64,000 nucleotides of DNA from an uncultured Clostridia bacterium (GCA_934481345.1 CAKSPF010000008.1:55217-119216); one strand, 5' to 3'; counted from the stretch's first letter, positions 8,527 through 17,414 are shown. Translations and numbers: made by a program. Notes: generated by a model from the sequence alone, not told the origin.

Positions 8527-9114
8527 CTAAAATCCGGCAAGTCCTACTATTGCGGGGCATAAAACCGCCTGTATGCAGTCTGCAATGCATAATACGGAAA
8601 ACATTATCATAACAGACAGCATGAATATTGCATATTCTTTGCATTTTTCGCCTGCCGTAAAATTGTGTGAGCCGAGCTTTTTTGCACAGTTTCTGCACAA
8701 AAGAAACATAAGCGTATATACGGGAACGGTGAATACGCATGATAAAAAAACGGCAGAAGCGACCGCCGCCGTTGCTCCGGCAGAAATCAGCCCCGACGCG
8801 AGCACAACCGAAAATCCCGACGAAAACCCTTTAAAGCCTATCAGCAGCGCAGGGACAAATGAAGTATATGTTCCGAGCGCTAAAATCATTATCAAAACGG
8901 AGTATCTGAAGTCCGAAGCTGCGGCCGTGAAAAAAACTTTCTTAAATTCGGTTTTTCCGGAAAGTGCAGATGTCAGATATTCGGATAAATTTCCGCGAAG
9001 CTCACCGTCTATATTAAAAGCTGTAAATATCCCTGCGGCGATACACAGAGAAAATATGACAGCAGTTGATACAAATAAAAAAACATGACTGCTTTCGTCA
9101 CTTTTGTTTTGCAT
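8527..9114 (-). CDS. spoIIM: SpoIIM-like stage II sporulation membrane protein (DUF95)
   Basis: 195 residues from the ATG at 9114, chosen for its GGAGGT site; an upstream start at 9141 has none. There are five hydrophobic segments, an early amphipathic extracellular stretch, and a central FVPALLIGFKGFSSGF segment typical of the SpoIIM/DUF95 family. In endospore formers SpoIIM works with SpoIID and SpoIIP to remodel septal peptidoglycan during engulfment. The gene is 26 bases from the xerD-like gene on the same strand, a conserved neighbour pair in Firmicutes. Sequence similarity is moderate, so the family call is firmer than the sporulation role. Confidence 0.72.
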   Translation of the reverse strand: MQNKSDESSHVFLFVSTAVIFSLCIAAGIFTAFNIDGELRGNLSEYLTSALSGKTEFKKVFFTAAASDFRYSVLIMILALGTYTSFVPALLIGFKGFSSGFSVVLASGLISAGATAAVASAVFLSCVFTVPVYTLMFLLCRNCAKKLGSHNFTAGEKCKEYAIFMLSVMIMFSVLCIADCIQAVLCPAIVGLAGF

Positions 9115-9218
9115 TTTTATACCTCCGTGAACCGATGTCATTTTGTATTTAAAAATAAATTGTCCTAAAGAATACTTATGACAACCACGGAAAATATATA
9201 ACTTTTAAAACAATAATG

Positions 9219-10019
9219 TTATTTTTTTGTTTCGCCCATGCGGACCGCTTTTTCGGTGCAGGCGTCTACCGCGTCTATGACGGCATTGCGGAAAGCGTGT
9301 TTTTCAAGCGTTGCAACAGCGTCTATCGTAGTGCCTGCCGGCGAACAAACCATGTCTTTTAAAACACCGGGGTGGAGATTTGTTTCAAGCTGCATAAGCG
9401 CACTTCCGGCAACAGTCTGCGAGGCAAGCAGGTATGCGGATTTTCTGTCGATACCGTTTTTGACTGCGGCGTCGGCGAGAGCTTCTATAAACATAAACAC
9501 ATATGCCGGGCCGCTGCCGTTTATTGCCGTGCAGGCGTCGATTAAGTCCTCGTTTACGCACAGAGTTTTTCCGACGGAGGAAAAAATACTTTCTCCGAAG
9601 CTGAATTCGTCATCGGATACGAGCGGACAGCGCGTAACGACGCTCATTCCCGCACCGACCTTCAGCGCAAGATTAGGCATTACTCTGATAATTCTGACGT
9701 CTCCGAGCGCTTCCTTTAAGGAGCTGATTTTTACTCCTGCGGCAATGGATATGTAAACCTTTTTGTCATATCCGGGAATTTTTTTAATATCGCTTATAAG
9801 CTCAAAAATATTTTTTGGTTTAACACATAATATTATGTAATCCGAATTGTTTACTAATTCTGACAGATTTGTTACATTAATGTTAAGATTTTTTATGCTT
9901 TCATTTATTACACGGTCGCATACATATATGGGAAGACGGTTGAAGGCTTTGCTTTTCATTATGCCCGAAATTATAGCGCTTCCCATGTTTCCTGCACCGA
10001 TAAAACCTATTGATTTCAC
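9219..10019 (-). CDS. proC: Pyrroline-5-carboxylate reductase
   Basis: 266 residues, the normal ProC length. It reduces 1-pyrroline-5-carboxylate to proline with NAD(P)H in the cytoplasm. An N-terminal Rossmann motif GFIGAGNMGSAI is followed by CVKP, RVMPNLALKVGAGM and the C-terminal ProC signature region around CSPAGTTIDAVATLEK. The start is GTG at 10019 with AGGAGG nine bases upstream. It is transcribed away from the two-component system at 10.2 kb. No proline-related neighbour is present. Confidence 0.96.
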   Translation of the reverse strand: MKSIGFIGAGNMGSAIISGIMKSKAFNRLPIYVCDRVINESIKNLNINVTNLSELVNNSDYIILCVKPKNIFELISDIKKIPGYDKKVYISIAAGVKISSLKEALGDVRIIRVMPNLALKVGAGMSVVTRCPLVSDDEFSFGESIFSSVGKTLCVNEDLIDACTAINGSGPAYVFMFIEALADAAVKNGIDRKSAYLLASQTVAGSALMQLETNLHPGVLKDMVCSPAGTTIDAVATLEKHAFRNAVIDAVDACTEKAVRMGETKK

Positions 10020-10183
10020 TTTGTCATGCCTCCTGAAAAAATTTTGTCAACTGAAATTATAGCACACATTGGCGGATGTTGTAAAGAGAAAGTTAAAAAT
10101 TTTTTAAATATTATGTAAACATACACAACCTTTTGGCAAAAATATGTACTTTTTATATAATAATATTTGCAGAACCATTTAAT

Positions 10184-10242
10184 AATCTTAATAAAATCTT
10201 AAGAATTTTGCTATTCAAATCTTAAGAATTGTATGTTAGAAT
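10184..10242 (+). promoter_or_regulatory. Promoter with AATCTTAA direct repeats upstream of two-component operon
   Basis: AATCTTAAT at 10184-10192 and AATCTTAAGAATT at 10195-10207 and 10218-10230 form direct repeats spaced 11 and 23 bp, about one and two helical turns. They end just before an extended -10 element (TG at 10234-10235, TAGAAT at 10237-10242). There is no good -35, as expected for an activator-dependent promoter. The OmpR-type regulator encoded next is the natural candidate for binding, giving autoregulation (inference). Confidence 0.55.
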
Positions 10243-10294
10243 TAACACAGTGAATGTATTCGGATACAGATTTTTTGATTTGGAGGTGCAGGAA

Positions 10295-10975
10295 ATGAAC
10301 ATACTTGTTGTTGATGACGACAGGGAAATTGTAGACAGTATAGCTCTTTTTCTGAATGCGGAGGGATATGGTGTGATAAAGGCATACAACGGTCTTGACG
10401 CATTGGAAATTTTAATCGATAACAACGTTCATTTAATGCTGCTGGACATCATGATGCCGGAAATGGACGGAATAAAAACGCTTATGCAGCTTAGAAAGAC
10501 CAAAAATATTCCGGTCATTCTGATATCTGCAAAGTCAGAGGACGCAGACAAAATACTCGGTCTTACCGCCGGAGCCGACGATTACATAACAAAGCCGTTT
10601 AATCCGTCTGAGCTTGTGGCAAGAGTAAAGTCGCAGCTACGCAGATATACACAGCTCGGCTCAATGCAAAAAAGCGATGAGCAGCTTGTAATAGACGGGC
10701 TTGTGATAAATACCGAATCCAAAACGGTAAGCGTAGACGGCGAAGAGGTGCGGCTTACTCCGATTGAGTATAAAATACTGGAGCTTCTCGCCCGAAACCG
10801 CGCAAAGGTATTTTCGGCAGAGCAGATTTACAGACGCGTATGGAATGACGATGCAATTGTGGGGGATAACACCATTGCGGTACATATCCGTCATATCCGA
10901 GAGAAGATAGAGATAAATCCTAAGGAACCGAGATATTTAAAGGTCGTTTGGGGAGTGGGCTATAAGATAATCTGA
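10295..10975 (+). CDS. OmpR/PhoB-family response regulator
   Basis: 226 residues from the ATG at 10295 with GGAGGTG upstream; longer in-frame starts lack a ribosome site. The receiver domain carries the acidic pair in VVDDD, the phospho-acceptor Asp in LMLLDIMMPEMDG (about residue 53), ISAKS and the conserved Lys in TKPFNPSE. The C-terminal winged helix includes LTPIEYKILELLARN and ends in VWGVGYKI. It is closest in style to VanR/YycF-like regulators. It is co-transcribed with the histidine kinase 14 bases downstream. Targets are unknown; the repeats at 10184-10230 suggest it controls its own operon. Confidence 0.93.
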   Translation: MNILVVDDDREIVDSIALFLNAEGYGVIKAYNGLDALEILIDNNVHLMLLDIMMPEMDGIKTLMQLRKTKNIPVILISAKSEDADKILGLTAGADDYITKPFNPSELVARVKSQLRRYTQLGSMQKSDEQLVIDGLVINTESKTVSVDGEEVRLTPIEYKILELLARNRAKVFSAEQIYRRVWNDDAIVGDNTIAVHIRHIREKIEINPKEPRYLKVVWGVGYKII

Positions 10976-10989
10976 AAAGGAGATTGAAT

Positions 10990-12870
10990 ATGAAAAGCTT
11001 TATATATTCCAAATATACAAAATTTGTTGCTTTTGCTGCTTTTTTGTGCGTGCTGCTTATGACGGTGTATACTTCGGTAGATTTTGTACGCAAAGCTAAT
11101 TCGGAAAAATATTTTTTCGGAACGGAATACTATGAGATAGAAAGACCGGCACATGAAATTCTTGACTGTATATATAGCTATTACAGCGGTAAAGAAACAG
11201 ATACCGCCGCGCTTGAACGGGTATTGAAAAAGTATGTAAATATTGTTGATTACTGCATAACTTTAGAAAACGGCAATGTGTATGAAAATGACAGTGATTT
11301 GGAAAAGTATTTTACAAAAAAGTATCACTATATTGCGGATAAATCAATAGGAAAAACGTCGGATGATACACTCGGATATGATTATTCTGAAGAGGTGCAG
11401 GATGACAAGAAGGTGTACCTTGCGCTGAATGAAAGCTATGTTTCGGAGCAGGAAGCGCTTTTGAAAAAAGCCGGAAAACGAGCCGAGAAATACATAACAG
11501 CAATTATTGCGCTTTGTTCTGCGGCTCTTGCACTGTTTATCTATCTTATGACGGTATGCGGAAGGAAGTCGGGGGACAGAGAAATTCACCGCCTGAGCAT
11601 AGATAATATGTATACCGAATTTACACTTGCGTTTATGATGGCTTTTTGTATTCCTATTATGCTGGGAGTCGGCTTTTCGGTAACGGAGGATATAGATATT
11701 TTGTATGCGGCGCTTATAGTATGCGGTATTTTCGGTATGCTCTTTATTACTTTTGCAATGTCTGCCGCAAGAAATATAAAAAGCGGATATTTTTTGAAAA
11801 ACAGCATAATCGCAAAGCTTATCATATGGCTTTTCGGGCTGTCAAGAAAACTTCTCGGTAAAATCGGTATTTTATCAAAAAGCGCTGTTTGCGCACTGAA
11901 AACACTTTTTGCATCAAGGGGAGCGGCAATTCTTGCAGTTTTGCTTGTTTTGTATTCCGCAGCGGTTAAAATTACCGGCAATCCGCTCCTGCTTTTGATA
12001 TTGGTTTTGGCAGGCTGTGTTTTTGTCGGTGTCCGCGCAAAGGATTTAAAGCTTATACGCAGCGGTGTTGAGGAGATAAAGGGCGGAAATCTGTCTTATA
12101 AAATAACAGGCTGCCGGTGCGAGGATCTGAAAGCTGTTTCCGAAGGGATAAACGAGATAGGCTCCGGACTTTCCGATTCCATTGCCGAAAAACTCCGCGC
12201 AGAGCGTATGAAAGCGGAGCTTATAACAAATGTATCGCATGATTTGAAAACTCCGCTGACTTCTATCATCAATTATGCCGATTTGCTTAAAAATATGGAG
12301 CTGACACCCGAAGAGGCGGCGGATTATGTTAAAATAATTTACAAAAAAAGCGAACGGCTTAAAAATCTTACAAACGATTTGTTTGATATATCTAAGGTAC
12401 AAAGCGGAAACGAAAAAGTAAATTTTGAAAAGCTGGATACGGCTCTTCTGATAAATCAGAGCCTCGGCGAAAACGACAGTGAGATACAAAAGGCGGGACT
12501 GGCGCTCTGCGTAAACACAGACGATAATCTTTTCATTATGGCGGACGGCAGAAAGATGTCGCGCGTTATGGGAAACCTTATAAATAACCTTGTAAAATAC
12601 AGCATGAAAAATACCCGCGTGTTTATAGACGCTCATGCAGAAGGAGAAAAGGCTGTTATTGAATTTAAAAATATATCCGCATATCCGATTGATTTTGATG
12701 TGAATGAAATCACCGAAAGATTTGTGCGCGGCGATAAATCACGCTCCGAGGAGGGTAACGGACTCGGACTGGCTATTGCCAAAGGCTATACCGAGGCATG
12801 CAAGGGAAGCTTCCGCATTGTTACCGACGGCGATTTGTTCAAGGTAATTATAGAATTTTGCAGGGTATAG
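10990..12870 (+). CDS. Multi-TM sensor histidine kinase
   Basis: 626 residues from the ATG at 10990 (GGAG seven bases upstream). An N-terminal membrane segment (about 10-30) and an extracellular domain of about 135 residues are followed by several more membrane helices (about 165-370), a HAMP-like stretch, the H-box NVSHDLKTPLTS (His near 417), an N-box MGNLINNLVKY and the G2 box GNGLGLAIAKGYTEA. The classical DxGxG G1 box is not recognisable, which is common in VanS/PhoR-like kinases. It presumably phosphorylates the regulator encoded just upstream. The input signal is unknown. Confidence 0.9.
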   Translation: MKSFIYSKYTKFVAFAAFLCVLLMTVYTSVDFVRKANSEKYFFGTEYYEIERPAHEILDCIYSYYSGKETDTAALERVLKKYVNIVDYCITLENGNVYENDSDLEKYFTKKYHYIADKSIGKTSDDTLGYDYSEEVQDDKKVYLALNESYVSEQEALLKKAGKRAEKYITAIIALCSAALALFIYLMTVCGRKSGDREIHRLSIDNMYTEFTLAFMMAFCIPIMLGVGFSVTEDIDILYAALIVCGIFGMLFITFAMSAARNIKSGYFLKNSIIAKLIIWLFGLSRKLLGKIGILSKSAVCALKTLFASRGAAILAVLLVLYSAAVKITGNPLLLLILVLAGCVFVGVRAKDLKLIRSGVEEIKGGNLSYKITGCRCEDLKAVSEGINEIGSGLSDSIAEKLRAERMKAELITNVSHDLKTPLTSIINYADLLKNMELTPEEAADYVKIIYKKSERLKNLTNDLFDISKVQSGNEKVNFEKLDTALLINQSLGENDSEIQKAGLALCVNTDDNLFIMADGRKMSRVMGNLINNLVKYSMKNTRVFIDAHAEGEKAVIEFKNISAYPIDFDVNEITERFVRGDKSRSEEGNGLGLAIAKGYTEACKGSFRIVTDGDLFKVIIEFCRV

Positions 12871-12886
12871 CCGTGTATGCTCCCGA

Positions 12887-12915
12887 TTGACATGTTCTGC
12901 TTATTGTGATATTAT
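12887..12915 (+). promoter_or_regulatory. Sigma-A-like promoter of LRR protein gene
   Basis: TTGACA at 12887-12892, a 17-base spacer and TATTAT at 12910-12915 lie about 80 bases before the GTG start at 12997. This gives the LRR gene its own promoter, separate from the two-component operon. Confidence 0.65.
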
Positions 12916-12996
12916 TGTATTAGAAGTAAAATTTTGTAAAATACAAACGATTACAAAAACAAGAATAATGCAAATCAAAACAGAGGGGGCGCTGTT

Positions 12997-14493
12997 GTGA
13001 AAAAGTATATATTTATACTGTTTGCCGTTTTTGCGCTTGCAATCGGAGCGGATAAAGTTTTTGCGGATTCTTCGGGTGTATATGAATATGGAGTATCCAA
13101 CGGTGAGGCTGTAATAACAGGCGTTGTATCAAAAGCCGATTTTTCCGGAGCACAGGAAATACCTGCTGTTTTGGGAGAATACCCGGTTACTGCTATAGAA
13201 AATTCCGCATTTGAAAATTGCATAAGTCTTACGAGTGTGACAATACCCGCAGGAGTTACAACAATAGATTACGGTACATTTAGCGGCTGCGTAAGCCTTA
13301 AAAGTATAGAGTTTCTCGGCAAAATCACAGAAATTAGAAACTATGCTTTCCGGGGCTGCACAAATCTGTCAAAGGTATGGATTAATGAAAATTATGTTGA
13401 AAGGCTCAAAAAAACAGTAATGTCAACCACCGGAAACGAAGATTTTTTGAGGTGTCTTGACGGTATTGACAATGACATCAAATACACGGTTACAGCCGAC
13501 ACCTTGACATCCGTTTCGGTAGATACGTCAAATCTTATGCCGTATGCAACGGTATTCATATCGTGCGGCACCGGCGGAAAACAGGTTTGTGTAAAGTCGG
13601 CAAGCGTCAGCAATGCCGCGGAAAATAAGCTTGTATTTGAGTTTGAAAACAGTGAGTGGGAAGCATACGACCTTGTAAAGCTCATGGTATTTGATATGAA
13701 AAATCTTCGCCCGCTGATGCATTTTGCCCTGATAAAAGGCATCACGGATAAAATAAATGAGCTTTTGGGAGCAGCCGATGCAAAAAGCGCCGCAAACATA
13801 CTTGATAAGTATAAAAGCGTTTTCGGAACAGACTTTAAGCCGTATACCGATATGGACGGTATAGGTCATGACGGATTTGCCGATATGGTTTATAAAAATC
13901 TGCTGCAAAACGGTGAACTCAGAAAGATTGCGGCTGAAGATAATGAAAAAGCAATAGTGCAAATCCGTATGTATGCGGTTATTGACGCTTTGAATAACGG
14001 CAAAATCGAAAATCTGTTTGATTATGCCGATGAAATACTACTGTACAACAGCCGTATAAATGATTGGTATAAAAGAGTCGATGGATATATTCAGATAGAA
14101 ATAACACACGACATCAGCACAAAGGGCATAACGACTGCAAATGAGTTTGAAAATAAGCTTACGGAGGCACTTATTTTAAATGTAGTAGCCGCGCCTGACG
14201 GCTGGTCTGTGATAAGAGATTTACTCATGGAATTTCGCGATTTCATCGGTGTGAATATTGACAGGTACGGTTATAGTTGTGCAGACAGAGTATGCAAAGA
14301 AATGGCAGGAAAAAAATACCCGTCAATTGACGTTCTGAGAGATAAGATGATTAATGCATTGGAAAGTATGAAACCTTCAAGCGGAAGTTCGGGAGGCGGC
14401 AGTTCGGGAGGCGGAAGTTCGGGAGGCGGAAGTTCGGGAGGCGGCTCCGGCGGAGGCTCCGGTGATGAAGACGGTGAAGAAAGTGCGGCATAA
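12997..14493 (+). CDS. Secreted BspA-type leucine-rich-repeat protein with Gly/Ser tail
   Basis: 498 residues, GTG start with GAGGGGGC upstream. A signal peptide (about 1-23) is followed by two or three LRR_5 repeats (AFENCISLTSVTIPAGVTTI, then TFSGCVSLKSIEFLGKITEI, then AFRGCTNLSKVWI) and about 330 residues with no recognisable domain. The C-terminus is a (SSGGG)n tail ending in an acidic nonapeptide. BspA-like LRRs mediate surface binding in gut and oral bacteria. In relatives such Gly/Ser linkers usually precede SLH repeats; none follow here, so either the anchor is lost or the protein is released. The tail is encoded by near-identical 15-base repeats. Confidence 0.8.
   Translation: MKKYIFILFAVFALAIGADKVFADSSGVYEYGVSNGEAVITGVVSKADFSGAQEIPAVLGEYPVTAIENSAFENCISLTSVTIPAGVTTIDYGTFSGCVSLKSIEFLGKITEIRNYAFRGCTNLSKVWINENYVERLKKTVMSTTGNEDFLRCLDGIDNDIKYTVTADTLTSVSVDTSNLMPYATVFISCGTGGKQVCVKSASVSNAAENKLVFEFENSEWEAYDLVKLMVFDMKNLRPLMHFALIKGITDKINELLGAADAKSAANILDKYKSVFGTDFKPYTDMDGIGHDGFADMVYKNLLQNGELRKIAAEDNEKAIVQIRMYAVIDALNNGKIENLFDYADEILLYNSRINDWYKRVDGYIQIEITHDISTKGITTANEFENKLTEALILNVVAAPDGWSVIRDLLMEFRDFIGVNIDRYGYSCADRVCKEMAGKKYPSIDVLRDKMINALESMKPSSGSSGGGSSGGGSSGGGSSGGGSGGGSGDEDGEESAA
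14386..14445 (+). repeat. Four tandem 15-base repeats encoding SSGGG
   Basis: Units AGTTCGGGAGGCGG(C/A) at 14386, 14401, 14416 and 14431 differ only at the last base. They lie in frame in the LRR protein tail, so slippage changes linker length without a frameshift. Confidence 0.9.
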
Positions 14494-14522
14494 AGCATTA
14501 TAAAATACAAAAAAGTTCGATT

Positions 14523-14567
14523 AATATGCACCCCAAAGGTCATGCGCTTTTGGCGGTGCATATTTTT
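14523..14567 (+). terminator. Rho-independent terminator after LRR gene
   Basis: AATATGCACC at 14523-14532 pairs with GGTGCATATT at 14555-14564, with inner pairing between CCAAA and TTTGG and a following T run. It separates the LRR gene from the cobalamin operon. Confidence 0.8.
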
Positions 14568-14615
14568 ATTGTATGAAAAGCTTTGTTTTTATATATTTTT
14601 TGTTTGTTTTATATA

Positions 14616-14644
14616 TTGTTTTGTGTAAAATAGTATGGTATACT
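14616..14644 (+). promoter_or_regulatory. Promoter of cobalamin-riboswitch operon
   Basis: TTGTTT at 14616-14621, a 17-base spacer and TATACT at 14639-14644 with an extended TGG before it. Transcription would start near 14652, just before the riboswitch aptamer. Confidence 0.6.
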
Positions 14645-14669
14645 TTGTTTGTAAAATTAAATATCCGTA

Positions 14670-14859
14670 CAAAGTGTCGTCCGTGCCGTTCGGGTACGGT
14701 CGGTGAAAAGGGAATCGGGTGTAAATCCCGTGCGGTTAACAGTCGCCGTATGTATCCGAATGTTTTTATTGTTGACGAAAGTCAGTCATTGGGAAACCGA
14801 GAAGGCATAGTAAAAAAACAGGGAAAACCTGTAGGATACAAGCCGGAAGACCTGCTTTG
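14670..14859 (+). promoter_or_regulatory. Cobalamin (B12) riboswitch aptamer
   Basis: The conserved B12 box AGCCGGAAGACCTGC is at 14841-14855. Upstream are the class-defining segments AAAAGGGAATCGGGTG and AAATCCCG, GCGGTTAACAGTCGCC, and TTGGGAAACCGAGAAGG. CAAAG at 14670 can pair with CTTTG at 14855 to close P1, and GTATCC near 14752 pairs with GGATAC at 14834. Cobalamin riboswitches normally turn genes off when adenosyl- or other cobalamins bind. The aptamer lies about 170 bases ahead of the first gene and a terminator hairpin intervenes, so transcriptional attenuation is likely. It marks the downstream genes as cobalamin-responsive. Confidence 0.93.
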
Positions 14860-14973
14860 ATGCCGCTTTGTAAAATGCATTTTTGCAAAGAAGCGGTATT
14901 TTCGGCGTACTTTGCATGCCTTGCTTTCGGGCTTGCCGGCAGTACGTTGATTTGCGCTGTGCACAGAAAAACT

Positions 14974-15013
14974 GCTGTGATAATTTTTTGAAATTATCAC
15001 GGCTTTTGTTTTT
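14974..15013 (+). terminator. Riboswitch expression-platform terminator
   Basis: GCTGTGATAATTT at 14974-14986 pairs with AAATTATCACGGC at 14991-15003 (13 bp with one G-U), followed by TTTTGTTTTT at 15004-15013. It ends 6 bases before the AAGGAG of the first operon gene. It is the likely off-switch of the cobalamin riboswitch. Other stems lie between the aptamer and this hairpin (for example 14860-14899) and could form the alternative fold. Confidence 0.8.
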
Positions 15014-15028
15014 AATAAGGAGTTTTTT

Positions 15029-16618
15029 ATGAAAAAATTTATATCTTTCATGCTGATTACAGTTATTGCGCTGTCTGCCGTGCCGTCACTTGCCGATGTG
15101 AGCGCTGCCGCAGAATATGTGTATCGGTCGGCGCCCGAACCGACAGTGTCTTACATAGGCGGCGAATGGGCGGTTATGGGTCTTGCGCGCAGCGATGCCG
15201 ACGTGCCGGATGAATATTATGAAAAATACTATGAAAATGTAAAAAAATATGTCGGAGAAAAAGGCGGAATACTTCACGACAAAAAATATACGGAATACTC
15301 ACGGGTAATACTTGCGCTTACCGCAATAGGAGTAAATCCGCAGAACGTAGAGGGATATAACCTTCTGTTGCCGCTGGGCGATTATGAAAAAACAGTCTGG
15401 CAGGGCATAAACGGTCCCGTCTGGGCGCTTATTGCTCTTGACAGCGGAAATTATGCCATACCGCAAATAGGCGGCACCGCAGTGCAGGCAACCCGCGAAA
15501 TGTATTTGAATGAAATTCTTTCGGAGCAATGCGCGGACGGCGGTTGGTCATTTTCGGGTAATTCTCCGTCCGAAGCTGATATTACAGCTATGGCGCTGTG
15601 TGCGCTTTCAAATTACACTCAGCAAGACGAAATCCGTGCAGCGGCAGACAAAGCGCTTGAATTTTTGTCGGAAAATCAGAACGAGAGCGGCGGCTATTCG
15701 TCGGGCGGAATTGAAACCTGCGAGAGCGCGGCGCAGGTTGTTACGGCGCTTTGCGCTCTCGGCATATCGCCGGAGGATAACCGTTTTGTAAAAAACGGCA
15801 TGAGCGCAGCTTACAGCCTGATGACATTTGCGGCGGCAAACGGCGGCTTTAAGCACACGGCAAATGACGGTACGGCAAATCCCATGTCGTCGGAACAGGC
15901 ACTTTATGCTCTTGCGGCGCTCAAGAGATTTAATGAAAACAAAGCTCCGCTTTATGACATGAGCGATGCGGAGGTTAAAATTAAAAATTACGAACCGAAT
16001 AAAAACGGACTGCCGGATAAAAACAGCGCAGTTAAAAAAAGCAGCTTCAAGGCATATAAAACCTTTTCGGATATAGCGGAGCATCCGTGTAAAAATCAAA
16101 TCGAAGCGCTTGCGTCACGGGGTATAATCAACGGCAAAACGGCAGAACTGTTTGAACCGGACTGTGAGGTCACAAGGGCAGAATTTGCCGCACTTGTAAC
16201 CAAAAGTCTGGGAATAGACCAAACATATAATAAATGCTTTGAAGATGTCACTGAAAACAGTTGGTATTACGGATATGTTTCATCGGCTTATAAATATAAA
16301 ATAATTCTCGGCATATCTGATAATGAGTTTAACCCCGACGGACTTATAACCAAAGAGGAAGCGGCCGTTATGGTGTGCCGTGCGGCAAAGCTTTGCGGTC
16401 TTAATGCGGAGTACGGCGAGGAAGCGGTGCGCGATGTGCTTTCGGCATTTGCGGATTATAAAACGGTAAGTCCTTGGGCGGAAGAAGCGCTTGCTTTCTG
16501 TTACGACTGCAAAATTCTTTCCGCGGAAGAAATAAATACGGAACCAAAGAAAAACGCAACCCGTGCCAAAATTGCTTTAATGCTTTATAATCTGCTTGAT
16601 TTGGCAGAATTACTGTAG
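15029..16618 (+). CDS. S-layer-anchored alpha/alpha-toroid protein, transcobalamin alpha-domain-like
   Basis: 529 residues with a signal peptide (about 1-27). Residues about 45-315 are repeats of the squalene-cyclase/prenyltransferase alpha-alpha barrel type: GGILHD..ILALTAIG, then DGGWSFSG..AMALCAL, then SGGYSSGG..VTALCALGI, then NGGFKH..ALYALAAL. Three SLH repeats follow (about 347-525) for attachment to cell-wall polymer. The same alpha-alpha fold forms the N-terminal domain of animal transcobalamin and intrinsic factor. It is the first gene after the cobalamin riboswitch and is followed by a DUF4430 protein and an ECF importer, so a surface corrinoid-binding role is inferred. No enzyme active site is evident. 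Confidence 0.82.
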   Translation: MKKFISFMLITVIALSAVPSLADVSAAAEYVYRSAPEPTVSYIGGEWAVMGLARSDADVPDEYYEKYYENVKKYVGEKGGILHDKKYTEYSRVILALTAIGVNPQNVEGYNLLLPLGDYEKTVWQGINGPVWALIALDSGNYAIPQIGGTAVQATREMYLNEILSEQCADGGWSFSGNSPSEADITAMALCALSNYTQQDEIRAAADKALEFLSENQNESGGYSSGGIETCESAAQVVTALCALGISPEDNRFVKNGMSAAYSLMTFAAANGGFKHTANDGTANPMSSEQALYALAALKRFNENKAPLYDMSDAEVKIKNYEPNKNGLPDKNSAVKKSSFKAYKTFSDIAEHPCKNQIEALASRGIINGKTAELFEPDCEVTRAEFAALVTKSLGIDQTYNKCFEDVTENSWYYGYVSSAYKYKIILGISDNEFNPDGLITKEEAAVMVCRAAKLCGLNAEYGEEAVRDVLSAFADYKTVSPWAEEALAFCYDCKILSAEEINTEPKKNATRAKIALMLYNLLDLAELL

Positions 16619-16628
16619 GAGAGTAAAA

Positions 16629-17414
16629 ATGAAAAAACACAGAAACAAGATTATTGCCGCCGTATTGATTGCATTATCTCTTGCAATTGCATATTTTTGG
16701 AGCGGCAGCGTACCGGATTACGGCAAGAAAAACGGCTTAGAAACAAGCATATCCGAGCAGAAAAAAACTGCTGATAAACAAAAACATACAAAGAAAAATA
16801 CCGCCTTATCAAAAGAAAAATCCGGTGAAACTCATCTGACGGCTGAGGAAAAGGTACAGCTTGCCGAAAAAATAGCAAAAGAAAACGGCATTGCCGAAAA
16901 TGAACACACGGAAAACGATAAAACAAATGTACCGGCGGAGAACACAGTTCCCGAAGGAAAAAACAATGCCGGCGCAGACAAAGGCGAATATACATGTACG
17001 CTTTCCGTAAGATGCGACACTGTTTTGAATAACATGGAATATCTCAAAGAAGAAAAAAGAAGTATCATTCCGAAAGACGGTGTGGTATTCGGGGAAAAAG
17101 AGGTTGTGTTCTATGACGGGGAAAGCGTTTTTAACCTTTTGCTCCGCGAGATGAAAAAGAATAAAATACATATGGAGTTTGTAAACACACCGGTCTATAA
17201 AACCGCTTACATAGAAGGGATTGCAAATATTTACGAGCTGGACTGCGGCGAGCTGTCGGGCTGGATGTATAAGGTAAACGGAATTTTTCCGAATTACGGC
17301 TGTTCGCGTTATAAGCTCAAAGAGGGCGATAAGGTAGAGTGGGTATATACATGTAATCTCGGAATAGATGTCGGGGGTTACTTTGCGGACGGAGGCAGTC
17401 AAAGGGATGAATGA
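16629..17414 (+). CDS. Membrane-tethered DUF4430 protein, transcobalamin beta-domain-like
   Basis: 261 residues from the ATG at 16629 (GGAGAG upstream). One N-terminal membrane segment or uncleaved signal (about 7-25) leads to a charged, Lys/Glu-rich linker (about 30-115) and then a DUF4430 domain (about 118-261) with the family hallmark SGWMYKVNG followed by LKEGDKVEWVYT. DUF4430 corresponds to the transcobalamin-like C-terminal beta domain, which caps cobalamin in the animal proteins. The alpha-toroid gene precedes it by 10 bases, and its stop overlaps the ecfT start by 8 bases. It is probably the membrane-proximal corrinoid receiver that hands substrate to the ECF transporter (inference). 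Confidence 0.82.
   Translation: MKKHRNKIIAAVLIALSLAIAYFWSGSVPDYGKKNGLETSISEQKKTADKQKHTKKNTALSKEKSGETHLTAEEKVQLAEKIAKENGIAENEHTENDKTNVPAENTVPEGKNNAGADKGEYTCTLSVRCDTVLNNMEYLKEEKRSIIPKDGVVFGEKEVVFYDGESVFNLLLREMKKNKIHMEFVNTPVYKTAYIEGIANIYELDCGELSGWMYKVNGIFPNYGCSRYKLKEGDKVEWVYTCNLGIDVGGYFADGGSQRDE

Noticed and set aside
12046..12636. Open frame antisense to the second histidine kinase
   Set aside because: It is a shadow of the kinase coding strand, without ribosome site or domain.
14386..14445. CRISPR-like or satellite repeat
   Set aside because: The 15-base units have no spacers and are in frame in a Gly/Ser linker.
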